From positions 1 to 53,248 of the forward strand of contig CALHZT010000182.1 in assembly GCA_938040995.1 (NCBI GenBank): 53,248 nucleotides of DNA, written 5' to 3'. Positions 8,098 through 16,521 of the stretch are shown in pieces (position 1 is the first letter of the stretch; each line of letters starts with the position of its first letter). The stretch is from an uncultured Pirellulaceae bacterium. GTDB taxonomy: Bacteria > Planctomycetota > Planctomycetia > Pirellulales > Pirellulaceae. Both the position numbers and the translations under genes were made by a program. Below the pieces are notes generated by a model, which was given only the letters and a program-made list of their open reading frames with translations, did no database searches and was not told the DNA's origin.

Positions 8098-9384
8098 ATG
8101 CCTTCAGGTAAGGATGGTAACGGTACCCGCCGAAGTGGGAGCACGACCAAGAAGAACGCTTTCTGTTCTTTTTGTCGAAAGAGCTACCGCGATGTGGGAC
8201 CACTCGTTGAAGGTCCGGGCGACGTGTATATCTGTGGTGAGTGTATTGACCTCTGTCAGTCCATTCTCGATCAGGAACAAAAGCGTCGCGGAACAACCAA
8301 ACAACTCTTTAACAAGATCCCGACTCCACGCGAAATCGTGGCAGATCTGGATGAATACGTCATTGGCCAACACCAGGCCAAGCGCGTTCTTGCTGTTGCT
8401 GTTCACAATCACTACAAGCGACTCTCGCTTGGCATGGACAGCCCCGGGATTGATATCGAAAAGTCGAATATCCTTCTGGTCGGCCCGACTGGTTGCGGAA
8501 AGACTCTTCTTGCCCGAACGCTGGCCAGGGTGCTCAACGTACCCTTTGCAATTGGTGATGCGACAACTCTCACCGAAGCCGGCTATGTCGGTGAAGATGT
8601 CGAGAACCTGTTGCTGAAGCTGTTGCACGCTGCCGACTTTGATATCGAAGCCGCCCAGCGAGGTATCTTGTATATCGACGAGATCGACAAGATTGGAAAG
8701 ACGAGCAACAACGTCTCGATCACGCGGGATGTTTCGGGCGAAGGCGTTCAGCAGGCACTTCTCAAGATGCTCGAAGGCACGACCGCCAACGTTCCACCGC
8801 AAGGCGGACGGAAGCATCCTGAGCAGCAGTATATCCAGATGGATACGACGAACATCCTGTTCATCTGCGGTGGTACTTTTGTCGGCATCGACGAGATCAT
8901 TCGCAAACGACTTGGCAAGCGTTCGATCGGATTTGGTCAGGACGCCAACGAAGGCAACGAACAGGAACTGGCGGAATTGCTGCCGCAAGTCACCAGTGAC
9001 GACATCCTCGAGTTCGGATTGATTCCGGAGCTTGTCGGACGTCTGCCCGTTAACTGTGCGTTGACTCCATTGAATGCAGAAGGCATGGTTCGGGTTCTTA
9101 CCGAGCCGAAGAATGCTCTCGTGAAGCAGTACGAGACGCTCTTCGAAATGGAGAATAGCGAACTGCAGTTCACCGATGGAGCCCTGGTCGCAATCGCCGA
9201 GAAAGCCATGTCGAAAGATACCGGTGCTCGTGGCCTGCGTTCGATTATCGAAGATGTCATGCTCGACATCATGTTCGAACTGCCTGATCAGAAGGACGGA
9301 GCCAAGTACGTCATCACTGAAGATGTCGTAAGTGGCAAAGAGGCCCTTTTCAAAGTGGCCGATCCAAAATCGAAGAGTGCCTAG
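8098..9384 (+). CDS. clpX: ATP-dependent Clp protease ATP-binding subunit ClpX
   Basis: ClpX is a hexameric AAA+ unfoldase that delivers tagged proteins to the ClpP peptidase or acts alone as a chaperone in the cytoplasm. The 428-residue protein has the N-terminal zinc-binding domain (Cys23, Cys26, Cys46, Cys49), a Walker A motif GPTGCGKT beginning at residue 129, the pore loop GYVGED, a Walker B motif ILYIDEID at 190-197, the [12 protein letters not shown] loop region, and the C-terminal small domain with [11 protein letters not shown] and sensor-2 arginine. No clpP is adjacent. A strong terminator follows at 9462-9497. Ordinary in every respect. Confidence 0.98.
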   Translation: MPSGKDGNGTRRSGSTTKKNAFCSFCRKSYRDVGPLVEGPGDVYICGECIDLCQSILDQEQKRRGTTKQLFNKIPTPREIVADLDEYVIGQHQAKRVLAVAVHNHYKRLSLGMDSPGIDIEKSNILLVGPTGCGKTLLARTLARVLNVPFAIGDATTLTEAGYVGEDVENLLLKLLHAADFDIEAAQRGILYIDEIDKIGKTSNNVSITRDVSGEGVQQALLKMLEGTTANVPPQGGRKHPEQQYIQMDTTNILFICGGTFVGIDEIIRKRLGKRSIGFGQDANEGNEQELAELLPQVTSDDILEFGLIPELVGRLPVNCALTPLNAEGMVRVLTEPKNALVKQYETLFEMENSELQFTDGALVAIAEKAMSKDTGARGLRSIIEDVMLDIMFELPDQKDGAKYVITEDVVSGKEALFKVADPKSKSA

Positions 9385-9396
9385 GCAAGAACGTCT

Positions 9397-9426
9397 GGAG
9401 CATGAGTGTCCGGAGCATGAGTGTCC
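9397..9426. repeat. 15-bp tandem repeat after clpX
   Basis: Two perfect copies of GGAGCATGAGTGTCC (9397-9411 and 9412-9426), followed by a partial GGAGC. It lies between the clpX stop codon and its terminator, in the untranslated tail of the mRNA. Confidence 0.85.
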
Positions 9427-9461
9427 GGAGCGTTTGGTTTGGGCAAATCTGAATACCAAAA

Positions 9462-9497
9462 AAAACAAGGGACGAGCATTCGCTCGTCCCTTGTTTT
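9462..9497. terminator. Bidirectional intrinsic terminator between clpX and the convergent PEP-CTERM gene
   Basis: A perfect 16-bp stem: AAAACAAGGGACGAGC (9462-9477) pairs with GCTCGTCCCTTGTTTT (9482-9497), with loop ATTC. The A-run before it and T-rich end after it let it stop transcription from clpX and, on the other strand, from the gene at 9559-10125. Confidence 0.9.
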
Positions 9498-9558
9498 GTT
9501 CGTTTGGTTTCGAAGGCCTACCGCTTCGCTGGTGCCTTCGTCGCGATAGCTGGAAACG

Positions 9559-10125
9559 CTATGCGCTACGCTTGCGAATCATCAGGCAACAACACAGAGA
9601 AGCGAGTCCCAGCATCGCCAAAGCGTTCGGCTCTGGCACCTCGAGGATTTTCAGCTGTACTGCTCCAACGTCGGCAGTTCCGTTGTTCACTAAATCGTAG
9701 GTTCCAAGAATCAGATTGGCGGAAAAATCCAAAGTAGCAAGGTTGAAAACGTCAGGATTGGCGCTACTCAGGTCACCACCGACCGTCCAGCCTGGGTCGC
9801 TGATCAAGATCTGATCCTCTGAGAGGAAAAGTCCAGGCAAAAAGTCGAGGGCGCCGATCGTACCACCAGCAATGACTGGCTGTGGCGTCAAGTTTTGTGT
9901 GCCGTTGGCTAAGCCAACCGTGTGAAAATCATCACCCGCCATCGCGGAATACTGAAAATCGCCACCAGCGAGAAGCATTCCGCTACCCATGAATTCCACG
10001 TTCGTAGAGCCATCGGCAGCCTCGGTCAGCGTAATCATCAAATCTGCGTTGGCAGATTGGACGCAAGCGAGCGATAGAATCGCGATCATAGCCGCGATAG
10101 AAAAGAAACGATTTGTAAAAGGCAT
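9559..10125 (-). CDS. PEP-CTERM sorted exported protein
   Basis: A 188-residue exported protein of unknown function. It has a signal peptide (about 1-24, ending SANA-DL), a beta-rich body, and a PEP-CTERM tail: VPEPNALAMLGLASLCCCLMI then RKRS, the signal for exosortase processing. The frame is open further upstream, but the start MPFTNRFFS at 10125 is chosen because GGGAGA lies just before it and a signal peptide follows at once. No exosortase is in the window, so its processing enzyme is elsewhere. Convergent with clpX, sharing the terminator. Confidence 0.85.
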   Translation of the reverse strand: MPFTNRFFSIAAMIAILSLACVQSANADLMITLTEAADGSTNVEFMGSGMLLAGGDFQYSAMAGDDFHTVGLANGTQNLTPQPVIAGGTIGALDFLPGLFLSEDQILISDPGWTVGGDLSSANPDVFNLATLDFSANLILGTYDLVNNGTADVGAVQLKILEVPEPNALAMLGLASLCCCLMIRKRSA

Positions 10126-10337
10126 TGGCTTCTCCCAACATAGAAAAATTCGGTAAATGAGACGTTGGCCCTTAGTATATCTGGCCCAGAAGAAAGAAAA
10201 CGAAGAAAGCGGAAATTTTACCCAATTTCGACATCGTTTCCACAGATTCCCCGTCCCTGCACCGTTATTTCGGGCCCCAGAAGTGCAGGAATGACCGCGA
10301 GCGGAAATGTTCGTAAAACTACAATCCTGCTCACTAA

Positions 10338-10564
10338 GGATCGTTCGATCAATTAGTGTCGAATCTTCGCTCATGACGACTCACTTGACGGCCTAAGGCA
10401 GCCTATGGCCGTCTTCCCCGCGAACGCGGGGACCCAGTGACACCACTCGAAGCGTATCAACGCTCAACGTCTTTCCCTGCATCAAGAAGTCGATCCGATT
10501 CAATGGATTCCCGCTTGCGCGGGAAAGACGGTGGAAGATCAGGCAGTAATTTCTCGAACGATCC
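10338..10564. repeat. MITE-like palindromic element, copy A (REP family)
   Basis: A 227-bp non-coding element bounded by near-perfect inverted ends: GGATCGTTCGAT at 10338-10349 and CTCGAACGATCC at 10553-10564 (11 of 12). Inside is a chain of small palindromes: a GACGGCC/GGCCGTC pair, CCCCGCGAACGCGGGG, and TTCCCGCTTGCGCGGGAA with its neighbouring GGATT. The same sequence recurs at 21981-22337 in the same orientation with the same ends. Homology continues weakly for about 20 bases beyond the right end (AAAG, AGAG, TGTGGC), so the true boundary is uncertain. No target-site duplication is obvious. Confidence 0.8.
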
Positions 10565-10755
10565 CAAAGACTTTAGAGAATGTGGCTTAAGATATGGCGG
10601 GCGATATCCTGCCAATGAGCCGGATTCGGCTGCGAAATACGTCGCCACGCGCCCTGAGTTTGCTAAATGCAGTGTGTGCGGGTCAGCCGCAAAGGCAGGG
10701 GCGGTACGATCACGCTTGAATTCTTTCGCCGCTGTAGAACACCGTAATTGCAGAT

Positions 10756-11118
10756 CTACTTCCAAATCCCGGAAGTCAAGCCGATATAGATGGCACCAAC
10801 CACGAGGGAAGTAAGCAAAGCACCGCCCAGGTAATCGCGAATGCGAAGCCAGCGGATCAACCGGCGTTTCCGTTCATAATACGCGTCGTAGTCACCGGCC
10901 ATTGCGAACGCATCGATCATCGCGACTCTTCCCGTACTCGTGGAGCTGGGGTAGTAATTCTTCGTCTGCCTTGCCTGCTTTGGTTGATCTGCAAGGCCGG
11001 TTTGCTCCGTATGATGTTTTTGTTTTGAACTGCATTCTGCGCAGTAAACATCAGAGCTTGTTGCTGCGTTTCCGCACGTTTTGCAGACTCGCAGTGGCGA
11101 TCCAGTCGCTGTAATCAT
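10756..11118 (-). CDS. Small zinc-ribbon membrane protein
   Basis: A 120-residue protein. The N-terminus has a two-pair cysteine zinc ribbon, CKTC (Cys12, Cys15) and CAEC (Cys26, Cys29). A polar linker and a basic stretch (YERKRRLIRWLRIRDY) lead to one C-terminal membrane helix (about 96-114, YLGGALLTSLVVGAIYIGL). The topology suggests a cytoplasmic zinc ribbon anchored in the inner membrane. Function unknown. It lies 39 bases after the aminotransferase stop in the same direction, so the two may be co-transcribed. Confidence 0.7.
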   Translation of the reverse strand: MITATGSPLRVCKTCGNAATSSDVYCAECSSKQKHHTEQTGLADQPKQARQTKNYYPSSTSTGRVAMIDAFAMAGDYDAYYERKRRLIRWLRIRDYLGGALLTSLVVGAIYIGLTSGIWK

Positions 11119-11157
11119 AGGTACATCCGTGAAATTGTTGTGACTTTCTTCAGCCCG

Positions 11158-12285
11158 TCACTCTTTGGCCAGCTTTTGAAGAATTTCGATTCCGTTTTTG
11201 ATTGTTTCGTTGCTTGCTGCGTAGGAGATTCGGAAATGCGAATCATGGCGACTGAAAATGTTGCCCGGAATGATCAGCAAATTATTCTCGATGGCTTTGG
11301 TGACGAACTCGGTGCCGGTGCCCGATGGGGCTTTCGGATAGAGGTAGAACGCACCGCCAGGTTTTGCAAACTCGTAGTGATCTTTCAGGCCATCGATCAG
11401 CATGTCGCGTTTGTCTTTGTACGCCGTTTTGTATTCGGCAATGCTTCGGTCCATCGCTGCGACTCCTGCCCACTGAGCTGGCTGCGGCGCGCAAACGAAC
11501 GAGTATTGCTGAAGCTTTACCATCGTGTCGATGATTTCAGCGGGGCCATGGCCGAAACCCAGTCGCCATCCCGTCATCGCATGGCTTTTGGAAAAACCGT
11601 CGATCACCAGTGTTTCAGGGTTAAACGAGGCGGGTGACTGAAAGTCGCCGTCGTAGCAAAATTCGCGATAGATCTCGTCGGACAAAAGGACGATGTTTCG
11701 TTTTGCGCACAGCTCCGAGATCGCCCTGATTTCTTCTTCCGTGGCGACCACGCCCGTTGGATTTGCAGGGCTATTCAGGAGCAGAAGTTTCGTGCGGTCC
11801 GTGATTGCATCGGCGACTTGATCAAGATCGATGCGGAAGTCCGGATGGGTGTCGACGAGTACCGGTGTTCCACCGACCAGTTGAACGAGCGGTTCGTACA
11901 TGACAAAGTACGGGTCAAAAATGATGACTTCGTCGCCGGGATTCACAAGCGAGAGCATGGCGAGCACCAACCCGCCACTCGTGCCGGAGCTGACGAATAC
12001 TTTGCGATCCTCGTGACCGTACTGCTCGTCAATTTGCGCTTGCAGCTTTTCGCGTAGTGCCGGGATACCCTGAGTGAGAGCATAGCCGTTCTTGCCGTCC
12101 TTGATCGCCGCGATGCAGGCTTCGCTGACTTCGGCTGGCACGTCAAAATCTGGTTGGCCGATGGAGAGGTTGACCGGGTCTTTCAGAGTCGCAGCGAGAT
12201 CGAAGACCTTTCGAATGCCGCTGCTGTCGAACGTGCGGGTGCGGTCGGCGACCCATGATTTGCGTGAAGTCAGATTCATAGTCAT
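11158..12285 (-). CDS. Pyridoxal-phosphate aminotransferase, aspartate aminotransferase type (class I/II)
   Basis: A cytoplasmic fold-type I aminotransferase of 375 residues. Family motifs are clear: NLSIGQPDFDVP near the N-terminus, GYALTQGIPALREKL, the NSPANPTG substrate/PLP loop, LLSDEIYREF, and the Schiff-base lysine in DGFSKSHAMTGWRLGFG (about residue 233), with the C-terminal RISYAAS carrying the carboxylate-binding arginine. The closest known group is the aspartate/alanine/aromatic aminotransferase subgroup I-gamma; the exact amino donor cannot be told. Two ATGs (12285 and 12279) are possible starts. It may be in an operon with the zinc-ribbon protein downstream. Confidence 0.9.
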   Translation of the reverse strand: MTMNLTSRKSWVADRTRTFDSSGIRKVFDLAATLKDPVNLSIGQPDFDVPAEVSEACIAAIKDGKNGYALTQGIPALREKLQAQIDEQYGHEDRKVFVSSGTSGGLVLAMLSLVNPGDEVIIFDPYFVMYEPLVQLVGGTPVLVDTHPDFRIDLDQVADAITDRTKLLLLNSPANPTGVVATEEEIRAISELCAKRNIVLLSDEIYREFCYDGDFQSPASFNPETLVIDGFSKSHAMTGWRLGFGHGPAEIIDTMVKLQQYSFVCAPQPAQWAGVAAMDRSIAEYKTAYKDKRDMLIDGLKDHYEFAKPGGAFYLYPKAPSGTGTEFVTKAIENNLLIIPGNIFSRHDSHFRISYAASNETIKNGIEILQKLAKE

Positions 12286-12921
12286 TCTCTGCTATTTATT
12301 TTAACGCTTCCTGCACAAGAAGCACGTATCCCGAACTTGGGTTAGGTAGTACCCTCAACGATACTAGCACCCCTTTTCTGTGGAATGAAGAGCTTGAGTA
12401 ACCGTTCACACTGGTAAGGGGCTGGCTCAATTTTTCGGCGGCAAACTGACTTATTTCGCTTTGCGGACAAACGCCGAAAATTTGTGCCTGACCCTCTCGA
12501 ACCTGAGGAAACGTCAATATCCGTGAACGGTTACGAGTTTGACAACGTTCCCCGCCATGCAGAAGGGGCGGCCTGCCGGCGGAGGGAATTGCTACCTGGA
12601 GGGCCGGCGGCGTAGAAAGGAAATGGCGGAAAATGCCTGATACTGCGAACATTGTGCCTTCTGTGATGTCCGGTAAGTTTGCACGATTTGCTATCGGCTC
12701 ATGCCGGCGGCCAACAATGGAGTCCTGAACGGAAGAGTCTTCTTGTGGATTTTCCGACCGTCCGAACCTTGAAGTGCCTGGTCCGCCTGTCGATCGGCTG
12801 GATAGGGATAACCGTACCTGGATCCAGTAGGCGATCGAGTTCGTTCTCCAGCCGGCGGCCTGTCGACTTTGCCACTGTGAAGAATTACCACTCGATCGTA
12901 GAACTATTCGGCGGATAGAGT
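12286..12921. other. Long intergenic region between divergent genes
   Basis: A 636-base gap between the aminotransferase and the EamA transporter. ORFs at 12296-12652 (-) and 12679-12918 (+) have no recognisable product or ribosome site and I do not accept them. The left part carries a nested inverted-repeat element (12398-12534). Confidence 0.5.
12398..12534. repeat. Nested inverted-repeat element (MITE-like)
   Basis: Bases 12398-12409 (GTAACCGTTCAC) are the exact reverse complement of 12523-12534 (GTGAACGGTTAC). Inside, TTTTCGGCG (ending 12440) pairs with CGCCGAAAA (12472-12480). The 137-bp unit is non-coding and could fold into a long interrupted stem. It is unlike the REP family at 10.3 kb. 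It is probably a small non-autonomous mobile element or a structured repeat. Confidence 0.65.
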
Positions 12922-13902
12922 TTGATATACCTGATTCTGTTTATCGTTTTCTCTTCGGTGTTCGGTTTGTGCGTCAAATGGGTTCACCAGCGCGGCACCG
13001 AGGACATCATCTCGATCGGCGCGATCAATTACATTTGCGCCGCGATTTTCTTTTTGCCGGTGTTCTTATTCTCGACGCCACAGACGGGCGAACCGATGGC
13101 CGTTTTGCTCGGTGGTGGAATGGGCCTGGCGTACTTCATCGCGTTTTTCTTCGTGGTCTACTGTGTGCGAGTCGTTGGAGTGACGGCTTCGACGGTGGTT
13201 GGTTCGCTGGCGCTGTTGATGCCAATTCTTTACGCTGCGGTCTGGTATGGAGAGATTCCCAATCCGGTTCAGATTGCGGGTATCGCGCTCGCCTTGCTCA
13301 CACTGCTGTTGATCGGAATCAAGCCGCAAGCCAATCTAGAATCCAGCGCCGGCGAAAAGCCTGCCGAATCTCGCGGCAAGTTTGCGCAATGGACTCCGTC
13401 GCTGCTGTTGTTCGGTTTTTTTATACTTTGTGGCGTCAGTCGCGTTACGCAGGAGGCGTTCCAGTTCGAATCCGTTGCTGATCAGAAACCGACATTTGTC
13501 CTGAGCGCATTCGTTGTGGCAGGAATTCCATCGCTGCTGATTTTGCTGTTTCGCCGTCGCCGCATCAAAAAAATGGAATGGATGATTGGCATCCTGATGG
13601 GCGTTTGCAATGCGACTCAGACGTTTCTGATTCTGCTGGCTTTGCAGCACATCAAGGGCTACATCGTATTTCCGCTCAGTAGCGCGGGAGGCATCGTCTT
13701 TACGATGTTGGTGGCAACGAAGTTGCTTGGCGAACGGCTCAGCAAGAGAGCCGTCTGGGGAATTGCGATCGCAGTCATCGCGCTGGTCCTTCTCAACTGG
13801 GAAATGCCGGCGCCGGTTACTAGATCGCTACTTTACAATGCACTCGAATTGAATGACTCCGCCTTCACCAGGTTCGAGTGCTTCGCTGACATCCCAGCGT
13901 AA
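12922..13902 (+). CDS. EamA/DMT-family transporter
   Basis: A 326-residue inner-membrane protein with about ten hydrophobic helices in two five-helix halves, as in the drug/metabolite transporter (EamA) superfamily. Examples are LILFIVFSSVFGLCVKW at the start, VVGSLALLMPILYAAVWYGEIP closing the first half, and FPLSSAGGIVFTMLVATKLLGERLS with WGIAIAVIALVLL in the second. The PI(L)YA...GE and GE-L-S loops are typical. The substrate is unknown. The start is TTG at 12922, since no ATG is available before helix 1; the ribosome site is weak. The last 25 codons overlap the 3' end of the opposite gene, which is unusual. Confidence 0.85.
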   Translation: MIYLILFIVFSSVFGLCVKWVHQRGTEDIISIGAINYICAAIFFLPVFLFSTPQTGEPMAVLLGGGMGLAYFIAFFFVVYCVRVVGVTASTVVGSLALLMPILYAAVWYGEIPNPVQIAGIALALLTLLLIGIKPQANLESSAGEKPAESRGKFAQWTPSLLLFGFFILCGVSRVTQEAFQFESVADQKPTFVLSAFVVAGIPSLLILLFRRRRIKKMEWMIGILMGVCNATQTFLILLALQHIKGYIVFPLSSAGGIVFTMLVATKLLGERLSKRAVWGIAIAVIALVLLNWEMPAPVTRSLLYNALELNDSAFTRFECFADIPA

Positions 13903-15201
13903 CTGCAGGGCGTCTTCTTCCTGATTCGTCACGAAATCGTACTCGACGGAACACTCTTCGCTGTCGTCAACATATTTCAATCGACTGGTTAACATATCGA
14001 GAATGGTGATATTGCCAATTGCCTGATCGCCGATATTCTCAAACTGGATTGTGAAGCTGATAGTCTCGCCAGGAGTGGCCGCACAGACCGAAGCCTTTTT
14101 GATCAGTCGCAATTTCGACGGCCCATCAGGCATCTCGTAGATAACGGTTTCCTGCCCGCCAACGACACCCGTTCGTACAAACGCACCGCCGTTCTCGAGA
14201 GTGACTTGAGCCATTTCGACGTTCGACCAGGTATGGGCGGTGTCGGATCCATCAAGCAGGATCGGCGAATCCATCTGGTCATAGATACCCGCCGTAGTAA
14301 CCTCAAGGTTCTCATATGGCAGCAGCTGATTTCGCGATTCCTGCGGAGCGTCGATGTCGTCGATCAGGATTCCCCGGTCGTTTTGCTGGACGCTCAGCCC
14401 CATCTTCGTGCCAACGGCCCGTACCGTTGCCAGTGGCTGTTTGACGGCTCCGGCCTCGAGGTTCCCGATGTAATCAGAACTGCCGACGAAAGAGGCGGAA
14501 GCGTACGGCGAACTTCTTTGTTCGCTAACAAGTACGTTTCGAACCTGGCGGACAGCGGCGAACCGGGGCGCGTACACGTGTGCCCTGTTGCTGGACACGA
14601 TTTCCACGTCGCCCGACAGCGTGTCAAAATGTGCAATGGTATCTTCGACTTCGAGCCCTTTGAGGTTCCACTTTCCGTCGACTTCGGCGCGGAGTCCACC
14701 ATCGCCGCCATCGCTGACGTATTCTTCTCGTGAACGACCCCACTCATCCCCGCTGGAAGTTTGGCAAGCGGCGGTCGGTGTTGTCTTGTCTGCGATCGAA
14801 AAATCGTGGGTCACCGGGTCAACGGTTACCGAGACGTTGGCAAAGTCGTCGGTGACATCGATAATGGCGACTGCAGGAACCAGCGATGGATCGTGATTCA
14901 AGTTGTTATGCAGTTCAAACTCGGCGGATGTTTGCTGTATCGAATTGGCCAGAACGCGGTCGTCAACGTGATGGGCGTTGTAGATTCGTTCGGCGTCGGC
15001 AAGCTGCCTGGCGGGTAACCTTCGCGGCTGGTCCGGTGATGTCTCGCCGAGATCTTCTTCCAGCGATGCGGTCCAGTCACTCAGTTCGACCAAGCCGCCA
15101 TTTAATTGAAAAGGCGTGCTACATCCCGTGTTGGTCGCCGCGAACAAAGCGGCAAGCAACAGGGCGGGTAACGTCAGCCGTGTGCGATTTACTTTTTCCA
15201 T
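13828..15201 (-). CDS. Exported probable lipoprotein with C-terminal DUF11-type domain
   Basis: A 457-residue exported protein. The N-terminus is a signal peptide (about 7-26, LTLPALLLAALFAATNTG) followed by Cys27, a possible but non-ideal lipobox. The middle is unrecognised. The C-terminal 110 residues (KKASVCAATPGETISFTIQ, FENIGDQAIGNITILDML, YVDDSEE, LEPGEGGVIQF) are a DUF11/CARDB-like beta-sandwich repeat found in surface proteins. A strong ribosome site AAGGAGG lies 6 bases before ATG 15201, inside the end of the gene upstream, which it overlaps by 13 bases, so it is translationally coupled. It is the last gene of a three-gene set (17610 to 13828). Confidence 0.8.
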   Translation of the reverse strand: MEKVNRTRLTLPALLLAALFAATNTGCSTPFQLNGGLVELSDWTASLEEDLGETSPDQPRRLPARQLADAERIYNAHHVDDRVLANSIQQTSAEFELHNNLNHDPSLVPAVAIIDVTDDFANVSVTVDPVTHDFSIADKTTPTAACQTSSGDEWGRSREEYVSDGGDGGLRAEVDGKWNLKGLEVEDTIAHFDTLSGDVEIVSSNRAHVYAPRFAAVRQVRNVLVSEQRSSPYASASFVGSSDYIGNLEAGAVKQPLATVRAVGTKMGLSVQQNDRGILIDDIDAPQESRNQLLPYENLEVTTAGIYDQMDSPILLDGSDTAHTWSNVEMAQVTLENGGAFVRTGVVGGQETVIYEMPDGPSKLRLIKKASVCAATPGETISFTIQFENIGDQAIGNITILDMLTSRLKYVDDSEECSVEYDFVTNQEEDALQLRWDVSEALEPGEGGVIQFECIVK

Positions 15202-16400
15202 GACGCCCTCCTTGCTTTGGGACGATTCCAGCCGGCATTTCTCGATGGTGTTGTCTTGATCGGCTTGGGTAATTGGACGGGTGCTGCGTTCTTAACCGGT
15301 GGGAGCTCTTTCACGGGGGCGACACTCCCAATGGGTGCTACACTCCCAATAGGCGCGAAATTTTCGGATGGCGCCAAAGTCTGCACCTGCGCGAGCTCCT
15401 GCACCGGCGCAAGACTTTGTACCGGCGCAAGATTCTCGTCAGTCGCTACAAACTCAAAAGGCTTTGACGTTTCGGGACTTGCTTGAGGAGCAACTGGAGC
15501 CACGTCTCCCATTTCGAATTCGTAGCTCTTGATCAGGCTGGCTTCGGTTGGAAGTTCTTCTTTCGCAACTTCCAGTTCGGCGAACTCCTGTTGAGCAATT
15601 TCTTCTCTTGGGATCCTTGGCATTTTCTCCAAGGCTGCCAGCGGAACGCCGCTGCCGTAACGCATCATCGGAGGCGATTCAAACAGAAAAGCCGAGGTCG
15701 GGCCGGTTGAATCGGGTTCCCGGGATCCAATTCGCACGATCGCGATGGGGCGCCCAAGCGTGTCGGCCACGGCCAGCGGATCGGTGCCTGGCTCTGTTTC
15801 AAACCATGGTTGCTTCGCTCCCCGGCGGTAGAGTGCAGGCAACGAAAGTTTCGGATCTTCTACATAGACGACTCGGGTGACCATGTTGCCCGAGGCGGCC
15901 ATTTCGATTTCTTCTGCCGTAAACTCGACGGGCACAGGGAAGTCCTGGGCTCTTCCTTCGGGAGGATCGAGCTTGTCAATCAACTCGACCGTCGGATAGA
16001 CGACGTGTTCTTTGACCTTGGTGACGTAGGAAACCCGGAAGCGATAGGCTCTTCCAACCAAAAGTCCCAGCGTAGGGCGAAATTTCTCCTGACTGAAACC
16101 GCCACCCGATGCCGTGGAAACAATCGCCGATTCAGGCGCCACGATCTGGACAGGTTGATAAGTCGCTGGTTTGATCCGCCCGGACCTTAGCAGCTTTCGA
16201 CCGGTCACACCGGGCGCTGCGTTACTGTCGATCAGCGCGTGAACATTGGGTTGTTGTCCAACGGCAAAGTCGCACATCCCGGGGAAGATCCCGGCGGCTA
16301 GTGCGAGGGCGGCCCAAGCCATCGTGGCCGGCAGGAAGCGCCGGAAGCAGCTTGCGATTGTTCGCGTGGCAAACCCGCGACTTGAGAATTGAAAGCTCAT
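15189..16400 (-). CDS. Secreted protein, paralogue of the lipoprotein upstream, with APV-repeat tail
   Basis: A 403-residue exported protein of unknown function. It has a long N-region and signal helix (about 26-50, ending AVGQQ). Residues of about 100-235 match the neighbour at 16522-17610: YPTVELIDKL against YPTLEVGPAN, GNMVTRVVYVEDP against GNFVTKVIYLPDA, TDPLAVADTLGRPIAIVRIG against VDPVVEADRRGSVLAILRIG. The C-terminal part is low complexity, with many imperfect LAPVQ/SVAPI/APVKEL units, and ends in a basic stretch (RPKARRASWKK). The shared domain looks like a beta-rich envelope domain. It overlaps the next gene by 13 bases and lies 121 bases after its paralogue. Confidence 0.8.
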   Translation of the reverse strand: MSFQFSSRGFATRTIASCFRRFLPATMAWAALALAAGIFPGMCDFAVGQQPNVHALIDSNAAPGVTGRKLLRSGRIKPATYQPVQIVAPESAIVSTASGGGFSQEKFRPTLGLLVGRAYRFRVSYVTKVKEHVVYPTVELIDKLDPPEGRAQDFPVPVEFTAEEIEMAASGNMVTRVVYVEDPKLSLPALYRRGAKQPWFETEPGTDPLAVADTLGRPIAIVRIGSREPDSTGPTSAFLFESPPMMRYGSGVPLAALEKMPRIPREEIAQQEFAELEVAKEELPTEASLIKSYEFEMGDVAPVAPQASPETSKPFEFVATDENLAPVQSLAPVQELAQVQTLAPSENFAPIGSVAPIGSVAPVKELPPVKNAAPVQLPKPIKTTPSRNAGWNRPKARRASWKK

Positions 16401-16521
16401 ACGACTTACCGTCGACTGGAATAATTGAACAGGATGCTTCCGCTATTACCGACAATGCCACGATCGACGGAATACCGAACGACCGTGGCACGTTTTTGAA
16501 CAGGTTGGTATCAAATGCCGA

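Noticed and set aside
7823..8098. 91-codon ORF in the clpX leader
   Set aside because: No recognisable features; ends at the clpX start by chance and lacks a ribosome site.
8104..9468. 454-codon ORF antisense to clpX
   Set aside because: It is the mirror image of highly conserved clpX codons, has no recognisable domain, no ribosome site, and would cross the terminator. Long antisense ORFs are common opposite such genes.
12296..12652. 118-codon minus-strand ORF in the long gap before the EamA gene
   Set aside because: Composed largely of the inverted-repeat element, with no ribosome site and no recognisable sequence.
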